DNA from: JAVJST01 sp040219295
GTDB taxonomy: Bacteria > Pseudomonadota > Alphaproteobacteria > Rhodospirillales > Casp-alpha2
Length of the DNA stretch: 64,000 nt
Direction of reading: 5' to 3'
Assembly (NCBI GenBank): GCA_040219295.1
Contig: JAVJST010000005.1
Coordinates: 1,116,001 to 1,180,000 of the forward strand
Shown: piece after piece, positions 16,419-25,820 of the stretch
How the letters are laid out: each line of letters starts with the position of its first letter
Numbering within the stretch: position 1 is the first letter of the stretch
The notes under the pieces: generated by a model
Told to the model about the DNA's origin: nothing
Database searches by the model: none
Seen by the model: the letters and a program-made list of their open reading frames with translations, nothing else
Program-made: the position numbers and the translations under genes

Positions 16419-16736
16419 GCGATCAACTCCCGCCTGCGTCGGTTGAGACAGTAGCTCCGCCCGGATGCCGCTTCAACTAATAGCACACCCGCTGCGCAAA
16501 CCGGTGACGTGCATCACTCTGTCCCGCGGGAATTGACACTATGGTGACATACCGGTGGCCGGATTCGGGCATGGAAAACGATCGGCGCGGCGAAAATGAC
16601 TGCAGCATTGCGGTTTGTTAATTGTTTGTTTTCCATGATAATTTATCACCAAAGGGCTTATGGGCGGAATGGTTGGTATTTGTTGTGATTCTTGGGGCGC
16701 TGACCGCCGGGGCGTCGACGCGGGGATGACTGACGC
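16419..16736. other. 318-base divergent intergenic region between pilZ and cpaB
   Basis: No coding sequence seen. The left half is GC-rich and carries a TTGACA at 16533-16538 without a matching -10. The right half is AT-rich and holds the probable cpaB promoter and a palindrome (separate entries). The leader of cpaB would be about 90 bases. Confidence 0.6.
16615..16648 (+). promoter_or_regulatory. cpaB operon promoter with overlapping palindrome
   Basis: TTGTTA (16615-16620), 16-base spacer, GATAAT (16637-16642). The -10 lies inside a perfect 13-bp palindrome TGATAA-T-TTATCA (16636-16648). A protein bound there would block RNA polymerase, so repression of the main pilus operon at this site is plausible. 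Confidence 0.45.
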
Positions 16737-17840
16737 ATGCGCGTATTGATCGTTGGAATCATCGTGTTGGCGCTCGCCGTTGCGGCCGTCAGCACGTACC
16801 TGATCAAGACGTTCTCGACACCGGAGGCGATCGAGCAGATCGAGGCTGCGGTGGAGCCGGTCCGCCCTCGGGTTCTGGTCGCGACGCAGAAGCTCAACCG
16901 CGGCGATGTCATCCGCGAAGAGCACCTGCGCTGGCAGTTCTGGCCGGAGGAGGGCGTCAACAAATTGTATGTGACGGTTGAGAAAGACGATCAGGAGGCC
17001 GGCCCCGTCAAGGAATACACGGGCGCGATCATTCGCGACGAGGTCGAGGCCGGCGAGCCGATCCTACCGAGCAAGGTGTTCAAGCGCGGTGAGAGCGGTG
17101 TCATGGCCGGGATCCTGAAGCAGGGGATGCGGGCCGTGGCGATACCCGTGCAGCCGGATACCAGCGCCGGCGGCTTCATCCTGCCAGGCGACCGGGTCGA
17201 TGTTCTGTTGTCTCACAACAAGGCGCAGGAGGCATTGCGCCAGCGCCAGAGCAACAACGATCAGGGCGGCGGGGCCGACGAGCCGTTCATCGTTCTTTCC
17301 ATGACGACCGAGACGATCCTGCGCAATGTCCTGGTGCTCGCCATCGACGGCGTTGTCGGACAGCCGGAGGGTGCCACCATGCAGGCGCGCACGGCGACGC
17401 TCGAACTGACGCCCAAGCAGGCGGAGCTGATGGCGACTGCGCAATCGATGGGCAAGCTGTCGCTGACGCTTCGGAGTATCGGTTCCGAGGAACACGAGGA
17501 CGAGCCGCGGTCCTTCACCACCGATGTCGAAGTCAGCCCGTTCCTGAGCAACATCGAGGCGGTGATCCAGGGCGAACGCCAGCAGGAGTTGACCGAGCGG
17601 ATCAAGCAGCTTGAGTCTGAGAAACGGATTCAGGAGCAGATCGCGCGCGAACAGGCGAACGAGATTCAGGTGCTGTCGACCGCGGTCGAGGAGTCGGGAC
17701 AACCGGTTCCCGAGACCCCGAGGACGGTTGACGTGACACCGCAGGAGTCCGTGGTGAAAATTTACCGGGGCGGCAAGCAGCAGGTCGAGGAAGTGTCGCC
17801 GGACGGCTCAAGCGGGGCCGAGGAGCCGGCGGAACAATGA
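16737..17840 (+). CDS. cpaB: Flp pilus assembly protein CpaB/RcpC
   Basis: 367 aa. An N-terminal membrane anchor (VLIVGIIVLALAVAAVSTYLI) is followed by a SAF domain (RPRVLVATQKLNRGDVIREEHL) and the RcpC/CpaB domain (RAVAIPVQPDTSAGGFILPGDRVDVLL). The last 90 residues are charged and Gln/Glu-rich with a coiled-coil stretch (about 275-320), then disordered. CpaB is a periplasmic partner of the CpaC secretin in Tad pilus biogenesis. First gene of the cpaB-tadC operon; its stop overlaps the cpaC start (ATGA). Confidence 0.95.
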   Translation: MRVLIVGIIVLALAVAAVSTYLIKTFSTPEAIEQIEAAVEPVRPRVLVATQKLNRGDVIREEHLRWQFWPEEGVNKLYVTVEKDDQEAGPVKEYTGAIIRDEVEAGEPILPSKVFKRGESGVMAGILKQGMRAVAIPVQPDTSAGGFILPGDRVDVLLSHNKAQEALRQRQSNNDQGGGADEPFIVLSMTTETILRNVLVLAIDGVVGQPEGATMQARTATLELTPKQAELMATAQSMGKLSLTLRSIGSEEHEDEPRSFTTDVEVSPFLSNIEAVIQGERQQELTERIKQLESEKRIQEQIAREQANEIQVLSTAVEESGQPVPETPRTVDVTPQESVVKIYRGGKQQVEEVSPDGSSGAEEPAEQ

Positions 17841-19273
17841 GGGCGCTCACACGACACTTGGTTCCGTTCGTTGCCGCCGTCATTCTGGCGGTTGCGAGCC
17901 TGCCGGCAGCGGCGCAGGAGGTGCCCCAGCGCATGGAGTTGACGCCGATTGCCGACGAGCCGTTGCAGCCGCTCGGCGAAACGGGGCAGACGCGAACCTT
18001 CCAATTGGCGCTCAACAAGGCCCACGTCGTCGAGTTCACGACGCCGGTGGCCAACATCGTTCTCGGCAACGAGGCGATTGCCGACGTGTACGTCGAGCCC
18101 TCGAACCCGAGGCGGGTCTTCCTGATCGCCCGACAGATCGGCTCGACGAACGCCTATTTCATGGACGCGGGCAACCGCATCATGGATCAGGCGGAGATTC
18201 AGGTACTCGTCGATTCCGAAGGGCTGCGAGACGCCATCACCCGGTTGATGCCGAGCGAAGATGTAAGCGTCTCGGTGTACGGATCGAACGTGTTTCTTTC
18301 CGGCTCGGTGAGCTCGACGACCGCGGCTTCGGATGTCGCGCGTATCGCCGAGCGCTTCGTCGCCGGACCGAACAACGTCACCAATCTCCTGAAGGTCGAA
18401 GGCAGCCAGCAGGTTGTGCTCCAGGTCAAGGTGGCGGAGATCGACCGGGCCACCCGGAAGAACCTCTCGGCGTCGAACACCCTGACCTTCGACCGGACGT
18501 TTGCGGGTCTTACGGCCGCGACCTCGGCGGTATCGCCAACGGGGGCGTCGAATGTCGTCTCCGGCACGCTCAATCTCGACATCTTCGACAATAACATCGG
18601 TGCCACGACGATTGCCGCACTCGAACGCCAGGCGTTGGTGAAGACGCTGGCCGAGCCTACGCTGACGGCGATGTCGGGCGAGACGGCGAGTTTCCTCTCC
18701 GGCGGTGAGACGGCGGTGCCGTCCGCGTTCGACGATCAGGGGAATGTCACGGTCGAATACCGCGACTTCGGCATCCTTCTCGAGTTCACCCCGGTGGTGC
18801 TCGACAAAGGGCGGATCAGTCTCAGTCTCGTGACGGAAATCAGTTCGCTCGACTCCGCCAACGATTCGACGTTCGGCACGAACGTCACCTACAAGGGGTT
18901 CGCGACCAAGCGCACGGAAACGGCGGTCGACCTGCCGAGCGGCGGCAGCATCATGCTGTCCGGACTGCTGGAGGACAACGTCAACGACACCATCAACGGC
19001 ATGCCGTTTCTCAAGGATCTGCCGATTCTCGGCGCACTCTTCCGCTCGACCGAGTTTCAGCTCGACCGCACGGAACTGGTCGTGACGGTCACCGCGTATC
19101 TCGCCGAACCGACCAGTGCGCAGAACCCGCTGGGCCTGCCGACGGACGGCTTCGAGACGGCCAGCGATATCGACATCTATCTGCTCGGCCGAATGCACCG
19201 AGAGTACGGCAAGGGCGACAGAAAGTTCTGGGACAACCCGCTTAGCGGACCGTTTGGATACATCATGAGATGA
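17837..19273 (+). CDS. cpaC: Tad pilus secretin CpaC/RcpA
   Basis: 478 aa outer-membrane secretin forming the pore for the Flp pilus. Signal peptide ends AAA near residues 24-29. Next come the N0-type domain (NIVLGNEAIADVYVEPSNPRRVFLIA), a BON-like segment, and the secretin domain to about 420, including GETASFLSGGETAVPSA and VDLPSGGSIMLSGLLEDN, which are conserved in RcpA. It overlaps cpaB and cpaD by 4 bases each. The tadD lipoprotein and the GspA/GspB-like pair in the other arm are possible assembly helpers. Confidence 0.96.
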   Translation: MRALTRHLVPFVAAVILAVASLPAAAQEVPQRMELTPIADEPLQPLGETGQTRTFQLALNKAHVVEFTTPVANIVLGNEAIADVYVEPSNPRRVFLIARQIGSTNAYFMDAGNRIMDQAEIQVLVDSEGLRDAITRLMPSEDVSVSVYGSNVFLSGSVSSTTAASDVARIAERFVAGPNNVTNLLKVEGSQQVVLQVKVAEIDRATRKNLSASNTLTFDRTFAGLTAATSAVSPTGASNVVSGTLNLDIFDNNIGATTIAALERQALVKTLAEPTLTAMSGETASFLSGGETAVPSAFDDQGNVTVEYRDFGILLEFTPVVLDKGRISLSLVTEISSLDSANDSTFGTNVTYKGFATKRTETAVDLPSGGSIMLSGLLEDNVNDTINGMPFLKDLPILGALFRSTEFQLDRTELVVTVTAYLAEPTSAQNPLGLPTDGFETASDIDIYLLGRMHREYGKGDRKFWDNPLSGPFGYIMR

Positions 19274-19926
19274 TCACGATCAGGAGCCATTTTCTGAAGG
19301 TGTGCGCGTTGGCCGTTGCGGCGGTGACGGCGTGCAGTGCGCCGGATCCCGAAACCCTCTTCTACAAGGACGCGCATCCGATTGTCGTCGTCGAGGAGAT
19401 CGTCAATATCGGGCTCTCGGTGCCCGATGCGAACGGCGGGATCGCCCCACCTGAAAGCCCCGGATGGGCGCGATTCGTCCGCGTCTTTCATCTCCGCGCC
19501 AAGACCCCGGTTACGCTCCATGTCGATGAGACGATGAGCGATGGGCTGGATCGTCAGGTAATCGTCGAACGGACCCGGACCGCGTTGAAGATCGCCGGTA
19601 TAAGCGGCGGACTGGTCAAGGTCATGCCCGGCAGTCTGGGACACGAAGGCGTTGCGCCGGTACTGCTGACGTTCGACGCGCATCAGGTCGATGCCCCCGA
19701 ATGCGGTGACTGGTCGGATAAGGGGTCCTACAACTGGTCGAATACGCCACCACCCAATTTCGGCTGCTCGTTCCAGCGGAACCTGGCGCTGACAGTCGCC
19801 AATCCCGGCGATTTCATCGACAGCCAGCCGATGAGTGCGTTCGGGGCCGTTCGCGGGATCGTCAACGTTCTGACGGTCCAGTCCGGTGCGGCGTCGGGTG
19901 GTGGCAGCGAAACGTACTCCGAGTAG
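19270..19926 (+). CDS. cpaD: CpaD-like pilus lipoprotein
   Basis: 218 aa. A signal of the lipoprotein kind (VCALAVAAVTAC) places the Cys near residue 18. The conserved C-terminal region NPGDFIDSQPMSAF and the Cys-containing WSNTPPPNFGCSFQRN segment mark CpaD. It is an outer-membrane-associated component of the Tad machine, probably a pilotin-like partner of CpaC. The start ATG overlaps the cpaC stop. Confidence 0.9.
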   Translation: MITIRSHFLKVCALAVAAVTACSAPDPETLFYKDAHPIVVVEEIVNIGLSVPDANGGIAPPESPGWARFVRVFHLRAKTPVTLHVDETMSDGLDRQVIVERTRTALKIAGISGGLVKVMPGSLGHEGVAPVLLTFDAHQVDAPECGDWSDKGSYNWSNTPPPNFGCSFQRNLALTVANPGDFIDSQPMSAFGAVRGIVNVLTVQSGAASGGGSETYSE

Positions 19927-19955
19927 CCGAGTAGTCCGATATCCGAGGTGTCCAG

Positions 19956-21179
19956 GTGATCCTAAGAACTTCAATCGGCGTCTTTACGAAGAACCAGGCG
20001 ACCATCGATGTGGTCGAGACCCTGCGTGAAGATCGACTGCTGTTCCGCTGTACCATCGATGTGCATCAAACGGACGTCAACGGGGCGCGGGGCATGCTCG
20101 CAGAGCGGCGTACGCCGGGATTGCTGATCGTCGAGACGCAGTCCCAGGGCGAGCAGATGTTCGCCGAACTGGAGGCACTCGCGGAGGTCTGCGACCCCAA
20201 CACGCGTCTCGTGCTGATCGGCAGTCAGAACGATATCGATCTCTACCGCACGCTGATCCAGTACGGTGTCGGCGACTATCTGGTCGCGCCGGTCGACGCC
20301 GAAAAACTGAAAACGTCGATTTCCAACGTATTCGGCAACATCGAGACCGAGGTCGATGGCCGGGTCATCGGGTTTTACGGGCTGACGGGCGGCTCGGGAA
20401 GCAGCGTGATCGCACACAACACGGCCAAGGCCATTGCCGATTTGTACGAGGAACGCGTCGCCGTCATCGATCTGGATGTTCCCTTCGGCACGGCGGCTCT
20501 CAACTTCAACATGCAACCGAGACAGACGGTCGTCGACGCGATCGGTCAGGTATCGTCATCGCCGAACGAGCTTCTGGATGTCTACTTCATGCCGTTCGAG
20601 GACAACGTCATCGTCATGCCGTCGCCCGCGTCGCTGACGGCGGGTGTTCAGATCAACGCCGAAACGTTCGATCTCCTGTTCCGCCGCCTTCGCCCGGTCG
20701 CGGAGTTCGTCATTCTCGACCTGCCGAGCATCTGGTCGGCGTGGGTCAGCGATGCGGTTGCCGCCGTCGACGAGTTGGTCATCGTGACGAAACCGGACCT
20801 TACGGGACTGCGGAATGCAAAGAGTCTCGTCGAGTATCTGGGTTCGAAACGCGGTTCGGACGCGCCGACGCGTCTGGTTCTCAACCAGGTTGGAGGCGCC
20901 AAGCGATCGGATCTCTCCGACCGCGAGTTCAAGGATGCACTGGCCCTGACCCCCAGTGTTTCGATACCATATGATCCTGAATCTTTCGGCCGCGCCCTGA
21001 ACAACGGTGAGATGCTGGCCAAGGCAGCCGGCAAGAGCAAGGCAAACGACGCAATCAGAGAACTGGCGAAGATTGTCGGTGGTCGTGAAGCTACCGGCGC
21101 TGGCAGCGCCAAGAAAGGGTTCTCGCTGTTCAAGAAGAAGGGCGGCGACGCACCCAAGAAGAAAGGCAAGGGCAAGTAG
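19956..21179 (+). CDS. cpaE: CpaE/TadZ-like ParA-superfamily localisation protein
   Basis: 407 aa from a GTG at 19956. The N-terminal receiver-like domain (about 1-125; QYGVGDYLVAPVDAEKL) is followed by a MinD/ParA-type ATPase fold. In the P-loop region GLTGGSGSSVIAHN the lysine of the deviant Walker A box (KGGxGKT/S) is missing, as in some TadZ proteins; ATP binding may be weak. AVIDLDVPFG and LVLNQVGG are other recognisable parts. The C-terminus is Lys-rich. CpaE/TadZ places the Tad machine at the cell pole. It lies 3 bases before cpaF. Confidence 0.92.
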   Translation: MILRTSIGVFTKNQATIDVVETLREDRLLFRCTIDVHQTDVNGARGMLAERRTPGLLIVETQSQGEQMFAELEALAEVCDPNTRLVLIGSQNDIDLYRTLIQYGVGDYLVAPVDAEKLKTSISNVFGNIETEVDGRVIGFYGLTGGSGSSVIAHNTAKAIADLYEERVAVIDLDVPFGTAALNFNMQPRQTVVDAIGQVSSSPNELLDVYFMPFEDNVIVMPSPASLTAGVQINAETFDLLFRRLRPVAEFVILDLPSIWSAWVSDAVAAVDELVIVTKPDLTGLRNAKSLVEYLGSKRGSDAPTRLVLNQVGGAKRSDLSDREFKDALALTPSVSIPYDPESFGRALNNGEMLAKAAGKSKANDAIRELAKIVGGREATGAGSAKKGFSLFKKKGGDAPKKKGKGK

Positions 21180-21182
21180 GCC

Positions 21183-22829
21183 ATGTTTGGCCGTCGCGGA
21201 TCATCAGACAGCCCGAAGGCGCCGGCAACGCCCGCGCCTGAACCGGCAGAAAAACCTGCACCGGTCCCCGAAGCAGCGCCCGAACCCGTGCCCGAATCCG
21301 CCCCACCGATGCGCGATCCCGTTGACGAGCAGGGACTCGAACCGACCCCGGACAGCGTGATGCGTCCGCCGGATGACGCGCCCGTCGAAGTACCCGAACC
21401 GTCCCGGCCGGCCGATGAAATGGGCGAGGCCGACGACGCGGGCGCTCAGCCGCCGGAGAAATCGGACGTCCAGACACCGCCGCCCGATACGAAACCACCG
21501 TTAATGCAGCCCGACCTGGGCACGACATCGTCACAGAGTCCGAAGGCGGCAAAACCGACCGACCGGATCTCCGAGATCAAGGTCATGGTCTTCAACGACC
21601 TGCTCGATGCGGTCGACCTTGCAGAGATCAGCAAACTCGACGCCGACGAGGTGCGCGAGGAGATCACCGACATGACCGCCGAGATCATCTCGATGCGCGG
21701 CCTGATCCTGTCGATGAGCGAACAGAAGCAGGTGGTGAAGGACATCTGCAACGATATCCTCGGGCTCGGGCCGCTCGAGCCACTGATCGAGCGGGACGAC
21801 ATCGCGGACATCATGGTCAACGGGGCCGGTCAGGTCTTCATCGAGACCAAAGGCAAGATCGAGCTTACCGACATCACCTTCCGGGACAATGCGCAGCTCA
21901 TGAATATCTGCCAGCGCATCGTGACGGCGGTCGGACGCCGGGTCGATGAGTCGAGCCCGATCTGCGACGCCCGTCTGGCGGACGGATCGCGCGTCAACGT
22001 CATTGCGCCGCCGCTGGCGATCGACGGCGCCGCGCTGACCATTCGTAAGTTCACGAAAGAGAAGCTGAAGCTCTCCAATCTGGTCGAGTTTCGCAGCGTG
22101 ACGCCGGAGCTCGCCAAGGTGCTGGAGGTTATCTCGGCGATCCGGGCGAACGTGCTGATTTCGGGTGGTACCGGTTCCGGCAAGACCACGCTGCTCAACA
22201 TCATGACCGGCCATATCGATCCCGGAGAACGCATCATCACCTGCGAGGACTCCGCCGAGCTGCAGCTTCAACAGCCGCACGTCGTCCGGTTGGAAACACG
22301 TCCGCCGAACCTCGAGGGTGCCGGTGAGATCACCATGCGCGATCTCGTGAAAAACTGTCTGCGTATGCGACCGGAACGTATCATCGTCGGTGAGGTCCGC
22401 GGCCCCGAGGCATTCGACTTGCTACAGGCCATGAACACCGGCCACGACGGCTCGATGGGGACGATCCACGCCAACAACCCCCGCGAGGCGATCAGCCGTG
22501 TCGAAAACATGATCGCGATGGGCGGTTACAATCTTCCGGCGAAAGCGGTTCGTGAGCAGATATCGGCAGCGGTCAATGTAATCATCCAGGCGCAGCGCCT
22601 GCGTGACGGGTCGCGCAAGATCACGCACGTCACCGAGGTCATCGGCATGGAAGGCGACATCATCACGTTGCAGGATGTCTGCGTGTTCCGGGTCGACGGC
22701 GAGGATGACGATGGCAAGCTGGTCGGGCGTCACGAGTTCACCGGCGTACGGCCCGCATTCTGGGAGAAGGCACGGTACTACGGGCTCGAGGACAAACTGG
22801 CTCGCGCGCTCAACATGTACGGAGACTGA
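21183..22829 (+). CDS. cpaF: Tad pilus assembly ATPase CpaF/TadA
   Basis: 548 aa. Cytoplasmic hexameric ATPase of the type II/IV secretion superfamily that powers Flp pilus extension and probably retraction. The first 110 residues are a Pro/Glu/Ala-rich disordered tail, longer than usual. The core follows: LEPLIERDDIADIMVNGAGQVFIE, Walker A GGTGSGKTT (near 330), Asp box and Walker B (ITCEDSAELQL, RPERIIVGEVRGPEAFD), His box MGTIHANNPREAISR. Followed by tadB and tadC in the same operon. Confidence 0.97.
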   Translation: MFGRRGSSDSPKAPATPAPEPAEKPAPVPEAAPEPVPESAPPMRDPVDEQGLEPTPDSVMRPPDDAPVEVPEPSRPADEMGEADDAGAQPPEKSDVQTPPPDTKPPLMQPDLGTTSSQSPKAAKPTDRISEIKVMVFNDLLDAVDLAEISKLDADEVREEITDMTAEIISMRGLILSMSEQKQVVKDICNDILGLGPLEPLIERDDIADIMVNGAGQVFIETKGKIELTDITFRDNAQLMNICQRIVTAVGRRVDESSPICDARLADGSRVNVIAPPLAIDGAALTIRKFTKEKLKLSNLVEFRSVTPELAKVLEVISAIRANVLISGGTGSGKTTLLNIMTGHIDPGERIITCEDSAELQLQQPHVVRLETRPPNLEGAGEITMRDLVKNCLRMRPERIIVGEVRGPEAFDLLQAMNTGHDGSMGTIHANNPREAISRVENMIAMGGYNLPAKAVREQISAAVNVIIQAQRLRDGSRKITHVTEVIGMEGDIITLQDVCVFRVDGEDDDGKLVGRHEFTGVRPAFWEKARYYGLEDKLARALNMYGD

Positions 22830-22832
22830 AGC

Positions 22833-23816
22833 GTGTCCCAACAGGACATCATCCTGATCATCATCGGTTCGGTCGTCGCGATGATCGCCCTGGGGGGCGG
22901 GATCATCGGCGTTACCTACGTACTTCGGCCCAGATGGCTGCTGCGCCAGCGGATGAATCAGATTGGAGTTATTGGTGACGGCGCGCCGTCAGAGAAGCTG
23001 GAGACGCGTCGGCAACGGCGAATTCAGCAGAAGATCAAACAGCTCGAGTCCAAGAGCGAGAAGCGCTCCATCCGGGAAACCATCGACATCGCCATCCTTC
23101 AGGCCGGTTACCAGATAACGACGACGACCTTTATCGTCATCTGTATGGCGACCGGCTCGGTGATGGCGTTGGCGTATCTGTTGGCCGGATTGCCGCCGAT
23201 CGGCGCATTGCCCGTGTTCCTGTGCGGCGTGATCGCGCTACCGATGCTCGGGCTCAAGGTGATCGCTGCGAAGCGCCAGAAGAAGTTCACGGAGGACTTC
23301 GCCAACGCCATTGATCTCGTCGTTCGCGGCGTCCGGTCCGGTCTGCCGGTGAACGAGTGTTTCAAGGTCTGCGCCCGTGAGTTTCCACCCCCTGTGGGCG
23401 AGGAATTCCGGATGCTTGTTGAGGGGCAGAACCTCGGCATGACGATCGAAGATTTGATGGAGAAGGGGATCGAGCGGATCCCGACGGCCGAGTACAAGTT
23501 CTTCGCCATCGTCATTCAGATTCAGCGGCAGACCGGTGGCAACCTGGCCGATACGCTCGCGGGTTTGTCGAACGTGCTGCGCGAACGCAAGAAAATGCGC
23601 GACAAGGCGCGAGCGATGGCCAGCGAGGCGACGGCCTCTGCCGCGATCATCGGTTCGCTGCCATTTGCCGTCGCCCTGCTGCTGTCGCTGGTCAAACCGG
23701 ATTACCTGATGGTCCTCTACTACGAGAAGACGGGAAACTATCTTGTCGGCTTTGGCCTGTTCTGGATGTTTCTCGGCGCGATGGTCATGAAAAAGATGAT
23801 TAACTTCAAGATGTGA
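22833..23816 (+). CDS. tadB: Tad inner-membrane platform protein TadB
   Basis: 327 aa from a GTG at 22833. GspF-like fold: an N-terminal helix, a basic cytosolic region, a pair of membrane helices near 95-135, the T2SSF domain (DFANAIDLVVRGVRSGLPVNEC, GNLADTLAGLSNVLRERKKM) and two C-terminal helices. With TadC it forms the platform on which CpaF acts. It starts 3 bases after cpaF. Confidence 0.95.
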   Translation: MSQQDIILIIIGSVVAMIALGGGIIGVTYVLRPRWLLRQRMNQIGVIGDGAPSEKLETRRQRRIQQKIKQLESKSEKRSIRETIDIAILQAGYQITTTTFIVICMATGSVMALAYLLAGLPPIGALPVFLCGVIALPMLGLKVIAAKRQKKFTEDFANAIDLVVRGVRSGLPVNECFKVCAREFPPPVGEEFRMLVEGQNLGMTIEDLMEKGIERIPTAEYKFFAIVIQIQRQTGGNLADTLAGLSNVLRERKKMRDKARAMASEATASAAIIGSLPFAVALLLSLVKPDYLMVLYYEKTGNYLVGFGLFWMFLGAMVMKKMINFKM

Positions 23817-23820
23817 CGCG

Positions 23821-24789
23821 ATGGCCTTTCTGTTTCAACTCGATGCGACTGCGGTCATTGTCTGGCTCGCCATCATAGGCGCAGTCGGCGGCGTCGGCGT
23901 GTTCGTGTTCAAGGCATTGTTCCAGGGCAAGAAGTCGCAACGCATCAAGACAGTCGTGCACCAGCGCCGCAGCGAGCTGAGCCGCGCGCAGCTCGACGGT
24001 ATGAACCGGCCCGCCTCGATCCGCCAGCGCAAGGCATCCACCTATGTCGGGCTCGCGCAGAAGCTGCTCGAGACCCTGAAGCTGCAGAACGCACAGGTCT
24101 CGGACAATCTGAAGACGACCCTGGCGCAAGCCGGGTTTCGCGGCCGCAACTCGGTAACGGTTTATCTTGCGGCCCGGATCGTCGGCGCGGTCGGTGGGGT
24201 CATCGTCACGTTCATCCTGATCGGTCTTCTGAAAAACTTCCCGTACCCAGAGTTCGTGAAGTTCATCTTCGCTGGCGTCGGCGGCGTTGCCGGGTTCTTC
24301 CTGCCCAAGCTGATCCTCAAGAACAACATGCAAAAGCGCCAGGAGAAGATGATCGAGGGGTTCCCGGACACCCTCGACCTTCTGCTGATTTGCGTGGAAT
24401 CGGGTCTCAGCATCGAAATGGCGTTCAACCGGGTCACCGAGGAAATCTCAGAAGGTTGTCCTGTTCTGGCGCAGGAGCTGGGCCTGACCTCGGCCGAACT
24501 GGCGTACCTCGGCGATCGCAGGAAGGCATACGAGAACTTCGCCAAGCGCACCGGCTTGCCGGCGGCGAAGGCGCTGGCGACGACACTGATCCAGTCCGAG
24601 CAGTACGGCACGCCGGTCGGCAAGGCGCTGGGCGTGCTGGCCCAGGAGAAGCGTGATGAACGGATGTCGGCGGCGGAACGCAAGGCGGCCGCGCTGCCGG
24701 CCAAGCTTACCGTACCGATGATCCTTTTCTTCCTGCCGGTGCTGTTCATCGTGGTGATCGGACCGGCAGCTCTGCAGTTCGGCAACTGA
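23821..24789 (+). CDS. tadC: Tad inner-membrane platform protein TadC
   Basis: 322 aa, GspF-like, paralogous to TadB: membrane helix at 10-32, two helices near 115-165, T2SSF domain (GFPDTLDLLLICVESGLSIE, ALATTLIQSEQYGTPVGKAL), terminal helix at 297-318. It starts 4 bases after tadB. It ends the core operon; the sugar cassette begins 35 bases later on the same strand with no terminator between, so the cassette may be read through. Confidence 0.95.
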   Translation: MAFLFQLDATAVIVWLAIIGAVGGVGVFVFKALFQGKKSQRIKTVVHQRRSELSRAQLDGMNRPASIRQRKASTYVGLAQKLLETLKLQNAQVSDNLKTTLAQAGFRGRNSVTVYLAARIVGAVGGVIVTFILIGLLKNFPYPEFVKFIFAGVGGVAGFFLPKLILKNNMQKRQEKMIEGFPDTLDLLLICVESGLSIEMAFNRVTEEISEGCPVLAQELGLTSAELAYLGDRRKAYENFAKRTGLPAAKALATTLIQSEQYGTPVGKALGVLAQEKRDERMSAAERKAAALPAKLTVPMILFFLPVLFIVVIGPAALQFGN

Positions 24790-24824
24790 CGCCGCTTCGA
24801 CAGGAAAACCGGGGGATCAGGCGA

Positions 24825-25811
24825 ATGTCAGCTGCAGGAGCGCGGGAACGTTTTCTGATTACCGGCGGGGCCGGGTTCATCGGCTCGCATTTCGTCGACT
24901 TCCTGCTCGGCGCCCCTGGTACGGCCAGGGTGACCGTCTACGACAACTTCACGTCCGGGCGGCGGTGGCATCTCGAGGCGCATGCGAATGATGCGCGGCT
25001 GGAAGTCGTTCATGCGGACATTCACGAGCGGGATCGGCTCGCGGATGCGGCGTCGGGTCACGACGTCGTCATCCATCTGGCTTCCAACCCGGACATCGCC
25101 CGCTCTGCGAACGAGCCCGATCTCGATTTCGACGAGGGCACGGTGCTGGTCAGGAACGTACTCGAGGCCATGCGGATCGGCGATTGCCGGACCATTCTCT
25201 ATGTCTCCGGCAGCGGCGTTTACGGCGATCTTGGCGAGACCGAGGCCGTCGAGAGCACGGTCGACATCCGGCCGGTCTCGACATACGGCGCAGGCAAGCT
25301 CGCCGGCGAAGGCCTGATCGCCGCCTATGCCCACATGTTCGGGTTTCGCGGCTACAGCTTCCGGCTGGGGAATGTTGTCGGGGCCCGGCAGACCCACGGC
25401 GTCGGGTTCGACTTCATCCGCAAGCTGAAGGCCCGTCCCGGCGTACTGGATATCCTCGGCGACGGGAGCCAGAGCAAGTCCTATGTCCATGTCGGCGACG
25501 TTGTCGCCGGCATGATGCACGTACTCGATCATGCCGGGGACAGCTACGACGTCTTTAACCTCGCGAGCGGCAACTACATCACGGTCCGCGAGATCGCCGA
25601 CATGGCCATTGCCTGCCTCGGGCTTGACGACGAGGAGGTTCAGCGGCGTTACGGCGACGGCCCGCGTGGCTGGAGAGGCGATGTGCCCGTCATTCGGCTG
25701 AACACGGACAAGATCAGGAAACTGGGCTGGTCACCGCGCCACGGTTCCGGTGACGCCATGCGCCTGGCCATCGAGGCTATGCTGGCGGAACCGCGATGCT
25801 GGCAGGAGTAG
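24825..25811 (+). CDS. NAD-dependent sugar-nucleotide epimerase/dehydratase
   Basis: 328 aa extended SDR. The NAD-binding loop ITGGAGFIGSHFVD is at the N-terminus and the catalytic YGAGK (YxxxK) near residue 164, with Ser in the VSGSGVYG strand. It resembles UDP-glucose 4-epimerases and GDP/NDP-sugar dehydratases; the substrate cannot be told. First gene of the five-gene plus-strand cassette (epimerase, kinase, nucleotidyltransferase, two membrane glycosyltransferases) behind tadC. Expected to make or modify the NDP-sugar used by the later genes. Confidence 0.88.
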   Translation: MSAAGARERFLITGGAGFIGSHFVDFLLGAPGTARVTVYDNFTSGRRWHLEAHANDARLEVVHADIHERDRLADAASGHDVVIHLASNPDIARSANEPDLDFDEGTVLVRNVLEAMRIGDCRTILYVSGSGVYGDLGETEAVESTVDIRPVSTYGAGKLAGEGLIAAYAHMFGFRGYSFRLGNVVGARQTHGVGFDFIRKLKARPGVLDILGDGSQSKSYVHVGDVVAGMMHVLDHAGDSYDVFNLASGNYITVREIADMAIACLGLDDEEVQRRYGDGPRGWRGDVPVIRLNTDKIRKLGWSPRHGSGDAMRLAIEAMLAEPRCWQE

Positions 25812-25820
25812 ACTAAGGCG

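Noticed and set aside
17762..19198. 478-codon minus-strand frame opposite cpaC
   Set aside because: Shadow of the secretin gene, low-complexity Arg-rich translation.
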